From the NCBI RefSeq assembly GCF_006861675.1, contig NZ_SGJB01000001.1, positions 186,001-250,000 of the forward strand: a stretch of DNA of 64,000 nt, in the 5' to 3' direction. The number at the start of each line of letters is the position of its first letter. Position 1 is the stretch's first letter. A program made the position numbers and the translations under genes. Shown here one piece after another: positions 1 to 8,101 of the stretch. The stretch is from Peptacetobacter hominis. GTDB taxonomy: Bacteria > Bacillota > Clostridia > Peptostreptococcales > Peptostreptococcaceae. Below the pieces are notes generated by a model. The model ran no database searches. It had not been told where the DNA came from and saw only the letters and a list, made by a program, of their open reading frames with translations.

Positions 1-563
1 TTGTTTGCTTCTTTTAAAGTAACGTCTTTAGGAGCTGATACTATCTGCTCAAGTGGAGTCATGAAGTCTGCAACTTTTGTGTCAAGAGACATTCTGCTCA
101 CTCTGTAATCACGGCTTGCAACTATACCTAAAAGTTTTCCGTTAGCAGTTCCATCATCTGTTATAGCAACAGTTGAATGTCCTGTTTTTTCTTTTAATGC
201 AAGTATATCTTCAAGAGTATTTTCTGGTGTAAGATTTGAATCACTTACAACGAAACCAGCTTTATAAGCTTTAACTCTTGCAACCATAGCAGCCTGATCT
301 TCTATAGTCTGAGAACCGTATATAAAAGATATACCACCCTCTTTTGCAAGTGCTATAGCCATGTTGTCATCAGAAACTGCCTGCATTATAGCAGAAGTCA
401 TAGGTATGTTCATTGATAATGGAGATTCCTCTTCTCCTTTTCTGAATTTAACAACTGGTGTTTTTAAACTAACATTTGCCGGGATACACTTAGCTGAAGA
501 ATATCCTGGAACTAAAAGATACTCACTAAAAGTATGAGATGGTGTTTCAAAATAAAATGCCAT
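1..563 (-). CDS. guaB: IMP dehydrogenase, N-terminal part (cut by window edge)
   Basis: Oxidises IMP to XMP with NAD+, the committed step to GMP. Reading the minus strand from the ATG at 563 gives an open frame of about 187 codons running off the left edge. The start of the TIM barrel is seen ([10 protein letters not shown], then [14 protein letters not shown]), followed by the inserted CBS region ([32 protein letters not shown]). The catalytic Cys loop lies outside the window. A ribosome site AAGGAGTGA sits 11 nt before the ATG. It is divergent from xpt, a sensible pairing of GMP synthesis with xanthine salvage. Its leader carries a terminator-like hairpin, so attenuation is possible. Family call is firm; the remainder of the gene cannot be judged. 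Confidence 0.93.
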   Translation of the reverse strand, partial: MAFYFETPSHTFSEYLLVPGYSSAKCIPANVSLKTPVVKFRKGEEESPLSMNIPMTSAIMQAVSDDNMAIALAKEGGISFIYGSQTIEDQAAMVARVKAYKAGFVVSDSNLTPENTLEDILALKEKTGHSTVAITDDGTANGKLLGIVASRDYRVSRMSLDTKVADFMTPLEQIVSAPKDVTLKEAN

Positions 564-614
564 TTCTTAAGTCACTCCTTAAATATATATTTATTTTTTT
601 ATTTTATAAAAGTC

Positions 615-654
615 AAAAAAAGACACCTGTAAGGGTATTGCCAAACGTGTATCT
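615..654 (-). terminator. Hairpin plus T-run in the guaB leader (possible attenuator)
   Basis: On the minus strand AGATAC (654-649) pairs with GTGTCT (626-621) and is followed at once by a run of seven T. It lies between the guaB promoter and its start codon. The C-A mismatch on the plus strand becomes a G-U pair on the minus strand, which favours minus-strand function. No purine riboswitch consensus was recognised around it. Confidence 0.45.
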
Positions 655-691
655 TTAAAATAAGTCAAATAAGATAATAATTATTTTTTAA

Positions 692-720
692 ATTTTAACA
701 TTAATTTGGTAAATAGTCAA
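692..720 (-). promoter_or_regulatory. Sigma-A type promoter of guaB
   Basis: Minus-strand -35 TTGACT (715-720), 17-bp spacer, -10 TAAAAT (692-697). It predicts a leader of about 120 nt before guaB that includes the hairpin at 615-654. Confidence 0.6.
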
Positions 721-786
721 TATTTATACGGGGATTTGTGGGAAATAATATATAAATTTTCCTAACTATAAAAATATTTATACTTA

Positions 787-815
787 TTGAAGAATATTTT
801 AGGATAATATATAAT
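787..815 (+). promoter_or_regulatory. Promoter of xpt
   Basis: -35 TTGAAG (787-792), 17-bp spacer, -10 TATAAT (810-815), about 50 nt before the xpt start. Confidence 0.6.
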
Positions 816-866
816 TTAATGTATATAATATAACAATGAATTTTTATTTTTTCGGAGGTGTACTGA

Positions 867-1445
867 ATGGAACTGTTAAAAAAGAAAATACTTGATGAAG
901 GTGCAGCAAAGGGAAGTGATATAATCCAGGTTGGATCATTTCTTAATCATCAGCTTGATATAGACCTTCTTAATGAAATAGGAAAGGAATTTGCTGAGAG
1001 ATTCAAAGATGTAGGTAAAATAGATAAGATACTTACAATTGAGTCTTCAGGTATAGCGATAGCATCTATTGCTTCTCAGTATTTTGGAAATGTACCTGTT
1101 GTATTTGCAAAAAAAGTGATGTCAAGTAATATGGATACAGATGTATATGAAACAACAGTATATTCTTATACAAAAGGTATAGAATACTCTGTTAGAGTAA
1201 ATAAAAAATATATAAATAAAGGTGAGAAAGTTATAGTTATAGATGATTTCCTTGCAAAAGGTGGAGCCGTAATGGGACTGAAGGATATAGTTGATCAGGC
1301 AGAAGCGGAACTTATGGGTGTTGGTATAGTAATAGCGAAAGCATATCAGGAAGGTAAACCAATACTTGAAGCAAATAATATAAGAGTAGAGACACTTGTT
1401 TCTGTTGAAGCTATAAATGATGGTGTTATAACTTTTAGTGAATAA
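867..1445 (+). CDS. xpt: Xanthine phosphoribosyltransferase
   Basis: Converts xanthine and PRPP to XMP in cytosolic purine salvage. 192 aa, the usual Xpt length. The PRPP-binding loop is VIVIDDFLAKGGA (about residues 125-137), and the N-terminal family pattern MELLKKKILDEG and the LTIESSGIAIA stretch match Xpt rather than adenine PRTase. RBS CGGAGG precedes the ATG. It is monocistronic between its own promoter and a terminator, divergent from guaB. No guanine riboswitch is evident upstream, unlike xpt of Bacillus. Confidence 0.9.
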   Translation: MELLKKKILDEGAAKGSDIIQVGSFLNHQLDIDLLNEIGKEFAERFKDVGKIDKILTIESSGIAIASIASQYFGNVPVVFAKKVMSSNMDTDVYETTVYSYTKGIEYSVRVNKKYINKGEKVIVIDDFLAKGGAVMGLKDIVDQAEAELMGVGIVIAKAYQEGKPILEANNIRVETLVSVEAINDGVITFSE

Positions 1446-1460
1446 TAATATTATTAATAA

Positions 1461-1490
1461 AAGGGAATCAGAAATCTGATTCTCTTTTAT
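1461..1490 (+). terminator. Terminator after xpt
   Basis: GAATCAG/CTGATTC stem (extended by flanking A/T pairs) followed by CTTTTAT. Confidence 0.7.
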
Positions 1491-1523
1491 TTGACTTATA
1501 AATCTTTGGAAAGGGTTTTTTTG

Positions 1524-4493
1524 ATGAATAGAATTATAAAGGAGATAGATAGAGAGGATAAAAAGAATCCGTATACTGATCAAGAACTTTCAGATATGCT
1601 TGGAATAAAGAGATCAGATATTGTAAATTTCAGAAAAGAAAAAGGGATTCCGAATTCAAGAGATAGAAGAAGAGATCTTGTAATGAGAGAAATAAGAGCA
1701 GTAATAATGGAAACTCCTGATATAACAGAGAGAGGATTGACTGATATTCTTGTAAAAAATGGATATAGAATATCAAGAAGTGCAGTTGCCAAGATGATGA
1801 AGGAAGTAGAAACTAAAGGAGAATTCTTAAATAAAAAGACAGAAAACAACGATATAAGTATAAAAAAAATTACAGAAATAAATAAAAAAATAGAAAATGA
1901 TTTAATAAATGAAAATGTAGGTTTTGAAAATCTTATAGGAATAAACGGAAGCCTTAAAGAAAAAGTAAATCTTGCAAAATCAGCAATAATGTATCCTCCT
2001 AACGGTCTTCATACTATAATATACGGAGAATCTGGTGTAGGAAAGAGTGAGTTGGCAAATTGTATGTATGAGTATGCTGTAAAGAAAAAAATAAAGGATG
2101 ATAAATCGCCATTCATAGTTTTTAACTGTGCAGATTATGCAGAAAATCCTAATTTGCTAATATCTCAATTGTTTGGAGTAGTTAAAGGAGCGTATACAGG
2201 TGCTGGAGAGGATAGAGCTGGACTTGTAGAAAAAGCGGATGGAGGAATATTATTTTTAGATGAAATACATAGATTACCACCATCAGGACAGGAAATATTA
2301 TTTTCTCTTATAGATAGAGGTGAATATAGAAGACTTGGTGAAAGTAGTAATAAAAGAAAGGCAAATGTACTAATAATAAGTGCAACAACAGAAAATCCAG
2401 AATCAAGCTTACTTACAACATTTAGAAGGCGTATACCTATGTTTATAACATTACCTAATCTTGATTCTAGATCTGTTGAAGAAAGATATGAAATAATATT
2501 AAAATTTTTTGAAAGAGAATCTAAAAGAATAAATAGAAATATAATTGTAACTAAAGAAGTTCTTTACGCACTTATGAACTATAAGTGTAAAGGTAATATA
2601 GGACAGCTTAAGAGTGATATACAGGTTAGTTGTGCAAGAGCTTTTAGTAAGAGTACAAAAGAAGATAATAAAGTTATAATAGATACTGACAGTCTTAGAG
2701 AACATATAAAAAAATCTTTGCCGAAGGAAAATAAAATTTTAAAAAATGAAAAATATGATACTTTAGAAGATATATACATTGATATAAATGAAATAAATAA
2801 TGTGAATAAAAATTATTTTAGTAAGCATGAAGTAAATGAAATTTATCGGTATGTTGAAAAAGAATTAAAAGTATTAGAAGGGAAAAATTACTCAGAAGAT
2901 GAAATAAAAAATATTTTCTTTGACAAATTAGATAAAAAATTTAATCAGATTAAAAAAAATAATATAATGTCTGATAGAAGTGAAAAACAAATGATTAGTA
3001 TGAATCTAAAAAATGAGACTGTAGAGATTGTAGATAAAGTTTTTGAATTGTTGAAAAATCAATATGAGTCTATAAATAATGCGTTATACCCAGCATTAGC
3101 AATGCATTTAGAACATGCGATACAAAGATTAAAAGATGGAAAAAAAATTATAAATCCGGGTCTAGAAAAAATAAAAAAATCTTTTACTGAAGAATATGAG
3201 ATAGCAAGATATGTAGTCGGAATAGTAGAAGATGTGATAAATATTACATTTCCTGATGATGAATTAGGCTATATAGCATATTATATACATAAATTCTGTA
3301 TGAATAAAGATGAGGTTGAACAAAAGGTTAAAGTCATTATAGCAACACATGGAAAAGTAGGAATAGAAATGTCAAAGGTTGTAAATAATGTTCTCGGACT
3401 AGAATGCACATATGGAATAGAAGTTCCTTTGGAGGAATCTCCTTCTGATGGAGTTGAATCTGCAATGCTAGATATTATAAATAAAGGATTTAATACAGAT
3501 ATTCTTCTTTTAATGGATATGGGGTCACTTATAATACTTGGAGACAAAATAGAAGAGAGCCTTGGTGTAAGATGTAAAGTATTAAGTAGAGTGGATACGG
3601 TGCTAGCAATGGAAGCGGGCAAAGCAGCTGTAATAGAAGGTAAAAGTTTAGATGCAATAATACATGATTTGAAAGATAGCACAAATATCTCTGTTATAAA
3701 TCAAAAGAATGGAGATTTTCACACTAAAGCTTCAGAAAATAAAGAAAATATTTTAATTACTATATGTTTAAGTGGAAAAGGAACTGCGATTACAGTAAAA
3801 GATATTTTAGAAAAACAATTGAAGGACATGAAACATGAAGAAATAAAAGTTGTTCCTCTTGGGATGATTTTGGAAAATGAATTTGAAGATGAGATAAAGC
3901 AGTATGAAAAAGAATTCAACATAATTGCAATCTGTGGAACTATAGATATAGGCTATAATAATATACCATTTATATCATATTCTGATGTTATGAATGGAAA
4001 AGGTGCAGAAAGAGTTGTTGAAATTCTAAAATCAAATAAGAATCATATGGAAAAGGATAATCATATAGGATTGAAAAATTTAATATATGAAGAGCTTGTT
4101 CTTGAAAATATAGAAGGAATTTCAAAAGAATATATTATTGACACATTAGTTAAAAAACTTGAAGATGGTGGATTTGTAGATTCAAGGTATATTCTTAGTG
4201 TATATAAAAGAGAGGCAATGGGAAGTGTAGTAATTTCTCAGAAGGTAGCAATACCTCATGGACTTCCTGAAAATGTGATAAAGCCCGCAATAGCAATAGC
4301 AAAGCTTAGTAAACCAATAATATGGGATAATGAATTTATGGTTGAAGTAATCGTGCTTATTGCGATGAAAGAAAATAATAAATCAGAGATAAAGGATCTT
4401 CTTTTCAAGCTTAGTGATTTAGAATTCATGGAAGAATTGCTAAAAACAAACAATAAGAGAGAAATAATAGAGCTTTTTTCTGAGGAATATTAA
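1524..4493 (+). CDS. LevR-type sigma-54 activator with PTS regulatory domains
   Basis: Transcription activator that opens sigma-54 promoters and is tuned by PTS phosphorylation; probably drives the galactitol operon downstream. Start chosen at ATG 1524 (RBS GGAAAGG), 989 aa. Order: N-terminal DNA-binding region about 1-105; AAA+ domain with Walker A GESGVGKSE near 168, GAYTGA loop and Walker B GGILFLDEIHR; a PRD near 480-590 (LEHAIQR); a mannose-type EIIA-like domain with ATHGK His near 609; an EIIB-like segment (ICLSGKGTA) near 745; and a C-terminal fructose-type EIIA domain with AIPHG His near 908. The GAYTGA motif shows it contacts sigma-54. The N-terminus resembles the DNA-binding end of RpoN (DKKNPYTDQELSDML; ISRSAVAKMMKE). 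The effector is inferred only. Confidence 0.88.
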   Translation: MNRIIKEIDREDKKNPYTDQELSDMLGIKRSDIVNFRKEKGIPNSRDRRRDLVMREIRAVIMETPDITERGLTDILVKNGYRISRSAVAKMMKEVETKGEFLNKKTENNDISIKKITEINKKIENDLINENVGFENLIGINGSLKEKVNLAKSAIMYPPNGLHTIIYGESGVGKSELANCMYEYAVKKKIKDDKSPFIVFNCADYAENPNLLISQLFGVVKGAYTGAGEDRAGLVEKADGGILFLDEIHRLPPSGQEILFSLIDRGEYRRLGESSNKRKANVLIISATTENPESSLLTTFRRRIPMFITLPNLDSRSVEERYEIILKFFERESKRINRNIIVTKEVLYALMNYKCKGNIGQLKSDIQVSCARAFSKSTKEDNKVIIDTDSLREHIKKSLPKENKILKNEKYDTLEDIYIDINEINNVNKNYFSKHEVNEIYRYVEKELKVLEGKNYSEDEIKNIFFDKLDKKFNQIKKNNIMSDRSEKQMISMNLKNETVEIVDKVFELLKNQYESINNALYPALAMHLEHAIQRLKDGKKIINPGLEKIKKSFTEEYEIARYVVGIVEDVINITFPDDELGYIAYYIHKFCMNKDEVEQKVKVIIATHGKVGIEMSKVVNNVLGLECTYGIEVPLEESPSDGVESAMLDIINKGFNTDILLLMDMGSLIILGDKIEESLGVRCKVLSRVDTVLAMEAGKAAVIEGKSLDAIIHDLKDSTNISVINQKNGDFHTKASENKENILITICLSGKGTAITVKDILEKQLKDMKHEEIKVVPLGMILENEFEDEIKQYEKEFNIIAICGTIDIGYNNIPFISYSDVMNGKGAERVVEILKSNKNHMEKDNHIGLKNLIYEELVLENIEGISKEYIIDTLVKKLEDGGFVDSRYILSVYKREAMGSVVISQKVAIPHGLPENVIKPAIAIAKLSKPIIWDNEFMVEVIVLIAMKENNKSEIKDLLFKLSDLEFMEELLKTNNKREIIELFSEEY

Positions 4494-4540
4494 TTGCATA
4501 AAAGACATATACAAAAAAAACCAACTAAAAATAAAAATAA

Positions 4541-4577
4541 AATCGTTTTCACTGAATAAAGTGGAACGATTTTTTTT
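4541..4577 (+). terminator. Terminator after the activator gene
   Basis: AATCGTT..CACT pairs with AGTG..AACGATT around a short loop, then eight T. It separates the activator from the PTS operon, so the latter depends on its own promoter. Confidence 0.75.
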
Positions 4578-4635
4578 GTATGTTAATAAAAAAACATAAA
4601 AAATATAAAGAAAAAGAACGTGATGAATTCAAGGA

Positions 4636-4669
4636 AAACGATATTTTGAAAATAAAAATACACTCGTTT
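4636..4669 (+). promoter_or_regulatory. Possible activator-binding inverted repeat
   Basis: AAACGA (4636-4641) and TCGTTT (4664-4669) form an inverted repeat with 22 nt between, 19 nt upstream of the -24 element. Placement would fit a proximal enhancer site, but chance cannot be excluded in such AT-rich DNA. Confidence 0.3.
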
Positions 4670-4687
4670 AACAAAAAAAACCAAAAG

Positions 4688-4704
4688 TTGGCACACATAA
4701 TGCT
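4688..4704 (+). promoter_or_regulatory. Sigma-54 (-24/-12) promoter of the PTS operon
   Basis: TTGGCAC-N5-ATGCT. The invariant GG (4690-4691) and GC (4702-4703) are separated by exactly 10 bp, the sigma-54 spacing. It lies 46 nt before the EIIA start and just downstream of a sigma-54 activator gene. Confidence 0.85.
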
Positions 4705-4749
4705 TTAATATAGGGTGTAAAGATAAAAAAGAAATTGGAGGGCTGAGAA

Positions 4750-5208
4750 GTGGAACTTATAAAATTTATTAATCCGAAACTTATATTTCTCAACCAGGAA
4801 TGTAGTACAAAAGATGAATTCTTTAAAATAATACATGATAAGGCATTAGAAAATGGCTTTGTAACAGATGAATTCTATACAAAAGTTCTTGCAAGAGAAA
4901 ATACGTTTCCAACAGGAATAAATCTTGGAGAGTTTGGAGTAGCAATACCACATACAGATGCTGAGTATATAAAAGAACAGTTTATAGCAGTATGTAATTT
5001 TAAATCTGGAGTGGAGTTCAGATCAATGGAAGATGAAAATGAAAAAGTTAATGTGAAGTTAGCTTTTGTGTTAGGACTAAATCAACCTCATAGTCAACTA
5101 GAAGTACTTCAAGAACTAATGGGGATAATACAAAATAGTGAAGCTGTAAAAAGTTTAATAGAATGCGAAAATGAAGATGAGATAATAAAAATAATCGAAT
5201 CTTTATAA
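4750..5208 (+). CDS. gatA: PTS EIIA component, galactitol/fructose type
   Basis: Cytosolic phosphocarrier that passes phosphate from HPr to EIIB. 152 aa, full length for a stand-alone EIIA of the fructose/mannitol/galactitol superfamily. The phosphorylated His is in GVAIPHTD (about residue 68). Start is GTG 4750 with RBS TTGGAGGG. First gene of a sigma-54 operon with EIIB 36 nt downstream. Galactitol specificity is inferred from the EIIB and EIIC partners, not from EIIA. Confidence 0.85.
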   Translation: MELIKFINPKLIFLNQECSTKDEFFKIIHDKALENGFVTDEFYTKVLARENTFPTGINLGEFGVAIPHTDAEYIKEQFIAVCNFKSGVEFRSMEDENEKVNVKLAFVLGLNQPHSQLEVLQELMGIIQNSEAVKSLIECENEDEIIKIIESL

Positions 5209-5244
5209 TAAAATAATAAAAAGATAAATTTAGGGGGAATAAAA

Positions 5245-5526
5245 ATGAAAAAAAGAATATTAGTAGCATGTGGAGCAGGAATAGCAACATCAACAGTAGT
5301 ATGTACAAAATTAGAGGAGTTAATAAAAAACAACAATATAGAAGCTGAAATAGTTCAGTGCAAAATAGCTGAATGTGCATCTAAACAGGATGAAGCAGAT
5401 CTTATAGTAACAACAACTATATTACCAACTACATATAAGATACCAGCAATAAAAGCGACATCTTATATAACAGGTATAAATGTTAAAGCAACAGAAGAAA
5501 AGATACTTGAAGTACTAAGAGGGTAG
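5245..5526 (+). CDS. gatB: PTS EIIB component, galactitol type
   Basis: Small cytosolic carrier that phosphorylates the incoming sugar alcohol at EIIC. 93 aa, usual size. Cys9 in VACGAGIATST sits in the phosphate-binding P-loop typical of GatB. RBS TTAGGGGG. The intergenic space to EIIC contains a perfect 12-bp hairpin, which may protect or process the mRNA. Confidence 0.88.
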   Translation: MKKRILVACGAGIATSTVVCTKLEELIKNNNIEAEIVQCKIAECASKQDEADLIVTTTILPTTYKIPAIKATSYITGINVKATEEKILEVLRG

Positions 5527-5535
5527 TTTATTATT

Positions 5536-5562
5536 CCATACTCTCCATATTGGAGAGTATGG
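5536..5562 (+). repeat. Perfect 12-bp hairpin between gatB and gatC
   Basis: CCATACTCTCCA and TGGAGAGTATGG with a 3-nt loop. No T-run follows, so it is unlikely to be a terminator. A role in mRNA stability or processing within the operon is plausible. Confidence 0.6.
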
Positions 5563-5593
5563 TTTATAAATAAAAATAGGAGGTATTATCAAT

Positions 5594-6868
5594 ATGGATA
5601 AATTATTATTTGTAGTACAGTATATCCTTAATATGGGAGCTACTGTAATATTACCAATAACGATATTAATACTTGGCGTGATATTCAAAATTAAGTTTAC
5701 TAAAGCTTTAAAGTCAGGTTTAACAATAGGAATAGGATTTGTTGGTATAAACCTTGTAGTTAGTTTATTAACTGAAACTCTTGGGCCTGCAGCTCAGGGA
5801 ATGGTTGAAAGATTTGGCTTGAATCTTACTGTAATAGATGTAGGATGGCCTACAACAGCAGCTGCAACATGGGCATCTCCAGTTGCTCCTATATTAATAC
5901 CGGTTTGTATTGTAGTAAACCTTATATTAATATATTTCAAAAAGACAAAAACTTTAAACATAGACTTATGGAACTACTGGCATTTTATAGTAGCGGGAGC
6001 TACAGGATATATAGTAACAGGAAGTTACATCTGGGCTATAATATGTGCAATAATAATGGAAATAATAGTTCTTTATACAGCTGATAAAACAGCACCTTAT
6101 GTTCAGGAGTTCTATGGGTTAGAAGGAGTATGTCTTCCAACAGGATCAACAGCTTCATTTGCTCCGCTAGGATTTCTTGTAGGTAAGCTTGTTGAAAAAA
6201 TACCAGGAATAAATAAACTTCATGCGGATCCGGATTCTATACAGAAAAGATTTGGTATATTCGGAGAACCTATGATGATGGGTATAATACTTGGTCTTAT
6301 ATTAGGTGTTCTTGCAGGATATCGGCCAGATAAAATATTCAATGTTGGTATATCAATGGGTGCAGTAATGTTTCTTATGCCTAGAATGGTTAAAATACTT
6401 ATGGAAGGTCTTATACCAATATCAGAGGCTGTTAGAGATTATCTACAGGAAAAATATGGAGATAGAGAGCTTTATATAGGTCTTGATGCAGCTCTTGCAA
6501 CAGGACATCCATCAGTTCTTTCTACAGCTCTTATACTTGTTCCTATAACTTTATTACTTGCAGTTATACTTCCTGGAAATAAAGTTCTTCCTTTCGGAGA
6601 CTTATCAACTATACCATTCTATATGGCGTTTATAGTATGTTTCAGAAAAGGAAATATAGTTCAGTCAGTTATAACAGGAACTATAGTAATAGCAATATCA
6701 CTTTATATGGCAACAAACTTTGCACCTGTTCATACAGAATTACTACAGCAGGCTAATATGATGCCTGATGGAACAACAATGGTAACAAGTATAGACACTG
6801 GAGGAAACTTATTCAAGTGGGCTATATTAAAATTATCTCAGCTAGTAGCAAGTCTTGGAATATTCTAA
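5594..6868 (+). CDS. gatC: PTS EIIC galactitol permease
   Basis: Membrane channel that imports and hands over a sugar alcohol for phosphorylation. 424 aa with about ten hydrophobic segments starting at residue 5 (VVQYILNMGATVILPITILI). The family-typical stretch GLNLTVIDVGWPTTAAATWA and the segment FGEPMMMGIILGLILG match the EIIC-GAT family, which has its own fold. RBS GGAGG before ATG 5594. Substrate could be galactitol or a related pentitol/hexitol; the family does not decide it. Confidence 0.87.
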   Translation: MDKLLFVVQYILNMGATVILPITILILGVIFKIKFTKALKSGLTIGIGFVGINLVVSLLTETLGPAAQGMVERFGLNLTVIDVGWPTTAAATWASPVAPILIPVCIVVNLILIYFKKTKTLNIDLWNYWHFIVAGATGYIVTGSYIWAIICAIIMEIIVLYTADKTAPYVQEFYGLEGVCLPTGSTASFAPLGFLVGKLVEKIPGINKLHADPDSIQKRFGIFGEPMMMGIILGLILGVLAGYRPDKIFNVGISMGAVMFLMPRMVKILMEGLIPISEAVRDYLQEKYGDRELYIGLDAALATGHPSVLSTALILVPITLLLAVILPGNKVLPFGDLSTIPFYMAFIVCFRKGNIVQSVITGTIVIAISLYMATNFAPVHTELLQQANMMPDGTTMVTSIDTGGNLFKWAILKLSQLVASLGIF

Positions 6869-6917
6869 TAGACATAAAAGTCAATAAGAATAGAGATATT
6901 GTTCAGCTAATAAAATG

Positions 6918-6973
6918 ATATTACTCTTTTTTAGCTAAAAATATCAAAAGCTAAAAAAGAGTAATATTTTTAT
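6918..6973 (+). terminator. 19-bp perfect hairpin with T-run between gatC and the dehydrogenases
   Basis: Left arm 6918-6936 and right arm 6949-6967 are exact complements (ATATTACTC...GAGTAATAT), loop 12 nt, followed by TTTT. It looks like an intra-operon terminator that would lower dehydrogenase expression relative to the PTS genes. No separate sigma-A promoter was obvious in the following 60 nt. Confidence 0.65.
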
Positions 6974-7037
6974 GAAATAGTATTTAAATAGATTTAAGCT
7001 AAAAAGTTAGTTATATGTTGTAAGGAGGAATATGAAA

Positions 7038-8072
7038 ATGAAAGCTGTTGTTAAAACTAAACCAGGATACGACAATGTAGAGGTTCTTGATGTAGAAGAA
7101 CCGAAAGCGACAGGAGATAAAGTAAAAATAAAGGTTGAATACAGTGGAATTTGTGGTTCTGACATACATTCTTTTAAAGGAGAATATGCGAATATAAAAG
7201 CGCCTGTTACACTTGGACATGAATTTGCGGGTATAGTGGTAGAAGTAGGTGAAGATGTTAAAAACATAAAAGTAGGAGATAGAGTAACATCTGAAACTAC
7301 ATTTGCTACATGTGAGAAATGTATTTATTGTGCCACAAGAGATTATAATTTATGCCCTACAAGAAAAGGAATAGGGACTCAGGTAGATGGAAGTTTTGCA
7401 GAGTATGTACTTTCAAGAGAAGAAAGTATTCATATTCTTCCAGATAACGTATCAACATTGGCAGCTTCTTTAACAGAACCATTAGCTTGTTGTTGTCATG
7501 CGGCTCTTGAAAAAACAAATGTTACAAATGACGATACTGTTCTTATAATTGGCCCTGGACCAATTGGATTATTATTGGCTCAAGTTATAAAAGCTCAAGG
7601 AGCAAAAGTAATAATGACAGGTATAAGTAAAGATATGCCTAGACTTGAGATTGCAAAAGAACTTGGAGTAGATAGGGTTGTAAATGTTGCAGAAGAAAGC
7701 CTTGAGGAAATCATAATGGAAATGACAGATGGAAATGGAGTAACAAAAGGATTTGATTGCTCTGGATTTATGCCAGCTGTAAACCAGGCTCTTCCTCTTA
7801 TGCAGAAAAAGGGTACATTTGTTCAAGTAGGAATTTTTGCAAATAAATTTAATGAAATGGATCAAGAATCTATAATACAAAGGGAAATTACTTATGTAGG
7901 AAGTAGGTCTCAGAAGCCTAGTTCTTGGGATTTAGCACTTGATCTTCTAGAAAAAGAAAAAGTAGATACAGAAAGATTAGTTACAAGAATAGTATCACTT
8001 GATGAGTTTAAAGATGGTATAACGTCGCTTATGAATGGGGAAGAGATAAAGGTTGTTGTTAAATCTTTTTAA
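7038..8072 (+). CDS. Zinc-dependent polyol (sorbitol-type) dehydrogenase
   Basis: Medium-chain dehydrogenase oxidising a polyol or polyol phosphate with NAD(P)+. 344 aa from ATG 7038; the upstream in-frame ATG 7032 is only 3 nt from GGAGG, whereas 7038 is 9 nt away. Catalytic zinc ligands: Cys in GICGSD, His in LGHE, Glu in TEPLACC. Structural zinc cluster CEKCIYC...C is complete. Rossmann motif LIIGPGPIGLLLAQ. In the galactitol PTS operon it probably oxidises the phosphorylated product or a related polyol. The neighbour at 8102 is the closer match to GatD. Confidence 0.8.
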   Translation: MKAVVKTKPGYDNVEVLDVEEPKATGDKVKIKVEYSGICGSDIHSFKGEYANIKAPVTLGHEFAGIVVEVGEDVKNIKVGDRVTSETTFATCEKCIYCATRDYNLCPTRKGIGTQVDGSFAEYVLSREESIHILPDNVSTLAASLTEPLACCCHAALEKTNVTNDDTVLIIGPGPIGLLLAQVIKAQGAKVIMTGISKDMPRLEIAKELGVDRVVNVAEESLEEIIMEMTDGNGVTKGFDCSGFMPAVNQALPLMQKKGTFVQVGIFANKFNEMDQESIIQREITYVGSRSQKPSSWDLALDLLEKEKVDTERLVTRIVSLDEFKDGITSLMNGEEIKVVVKSF

Positions 8073-8101
8073 AGATTATTAAAAAGGGAGAGATGTATAA
8101 A

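Noticed and set aside
564-866. Guanine riboswitch in front of xpt or guaB
   Set aside because: The conserved purine riboswitch core and loop-loop sequences are missing on both strands; only a simple hairpin was found.
1122-1583. 153-aa minus-strand open frame over xpt
   Set aside because: Shadow of xpt and the next gene; Ile/Tyr/Phe-rich composition is typical of antisense frames in AT-rich DNA.
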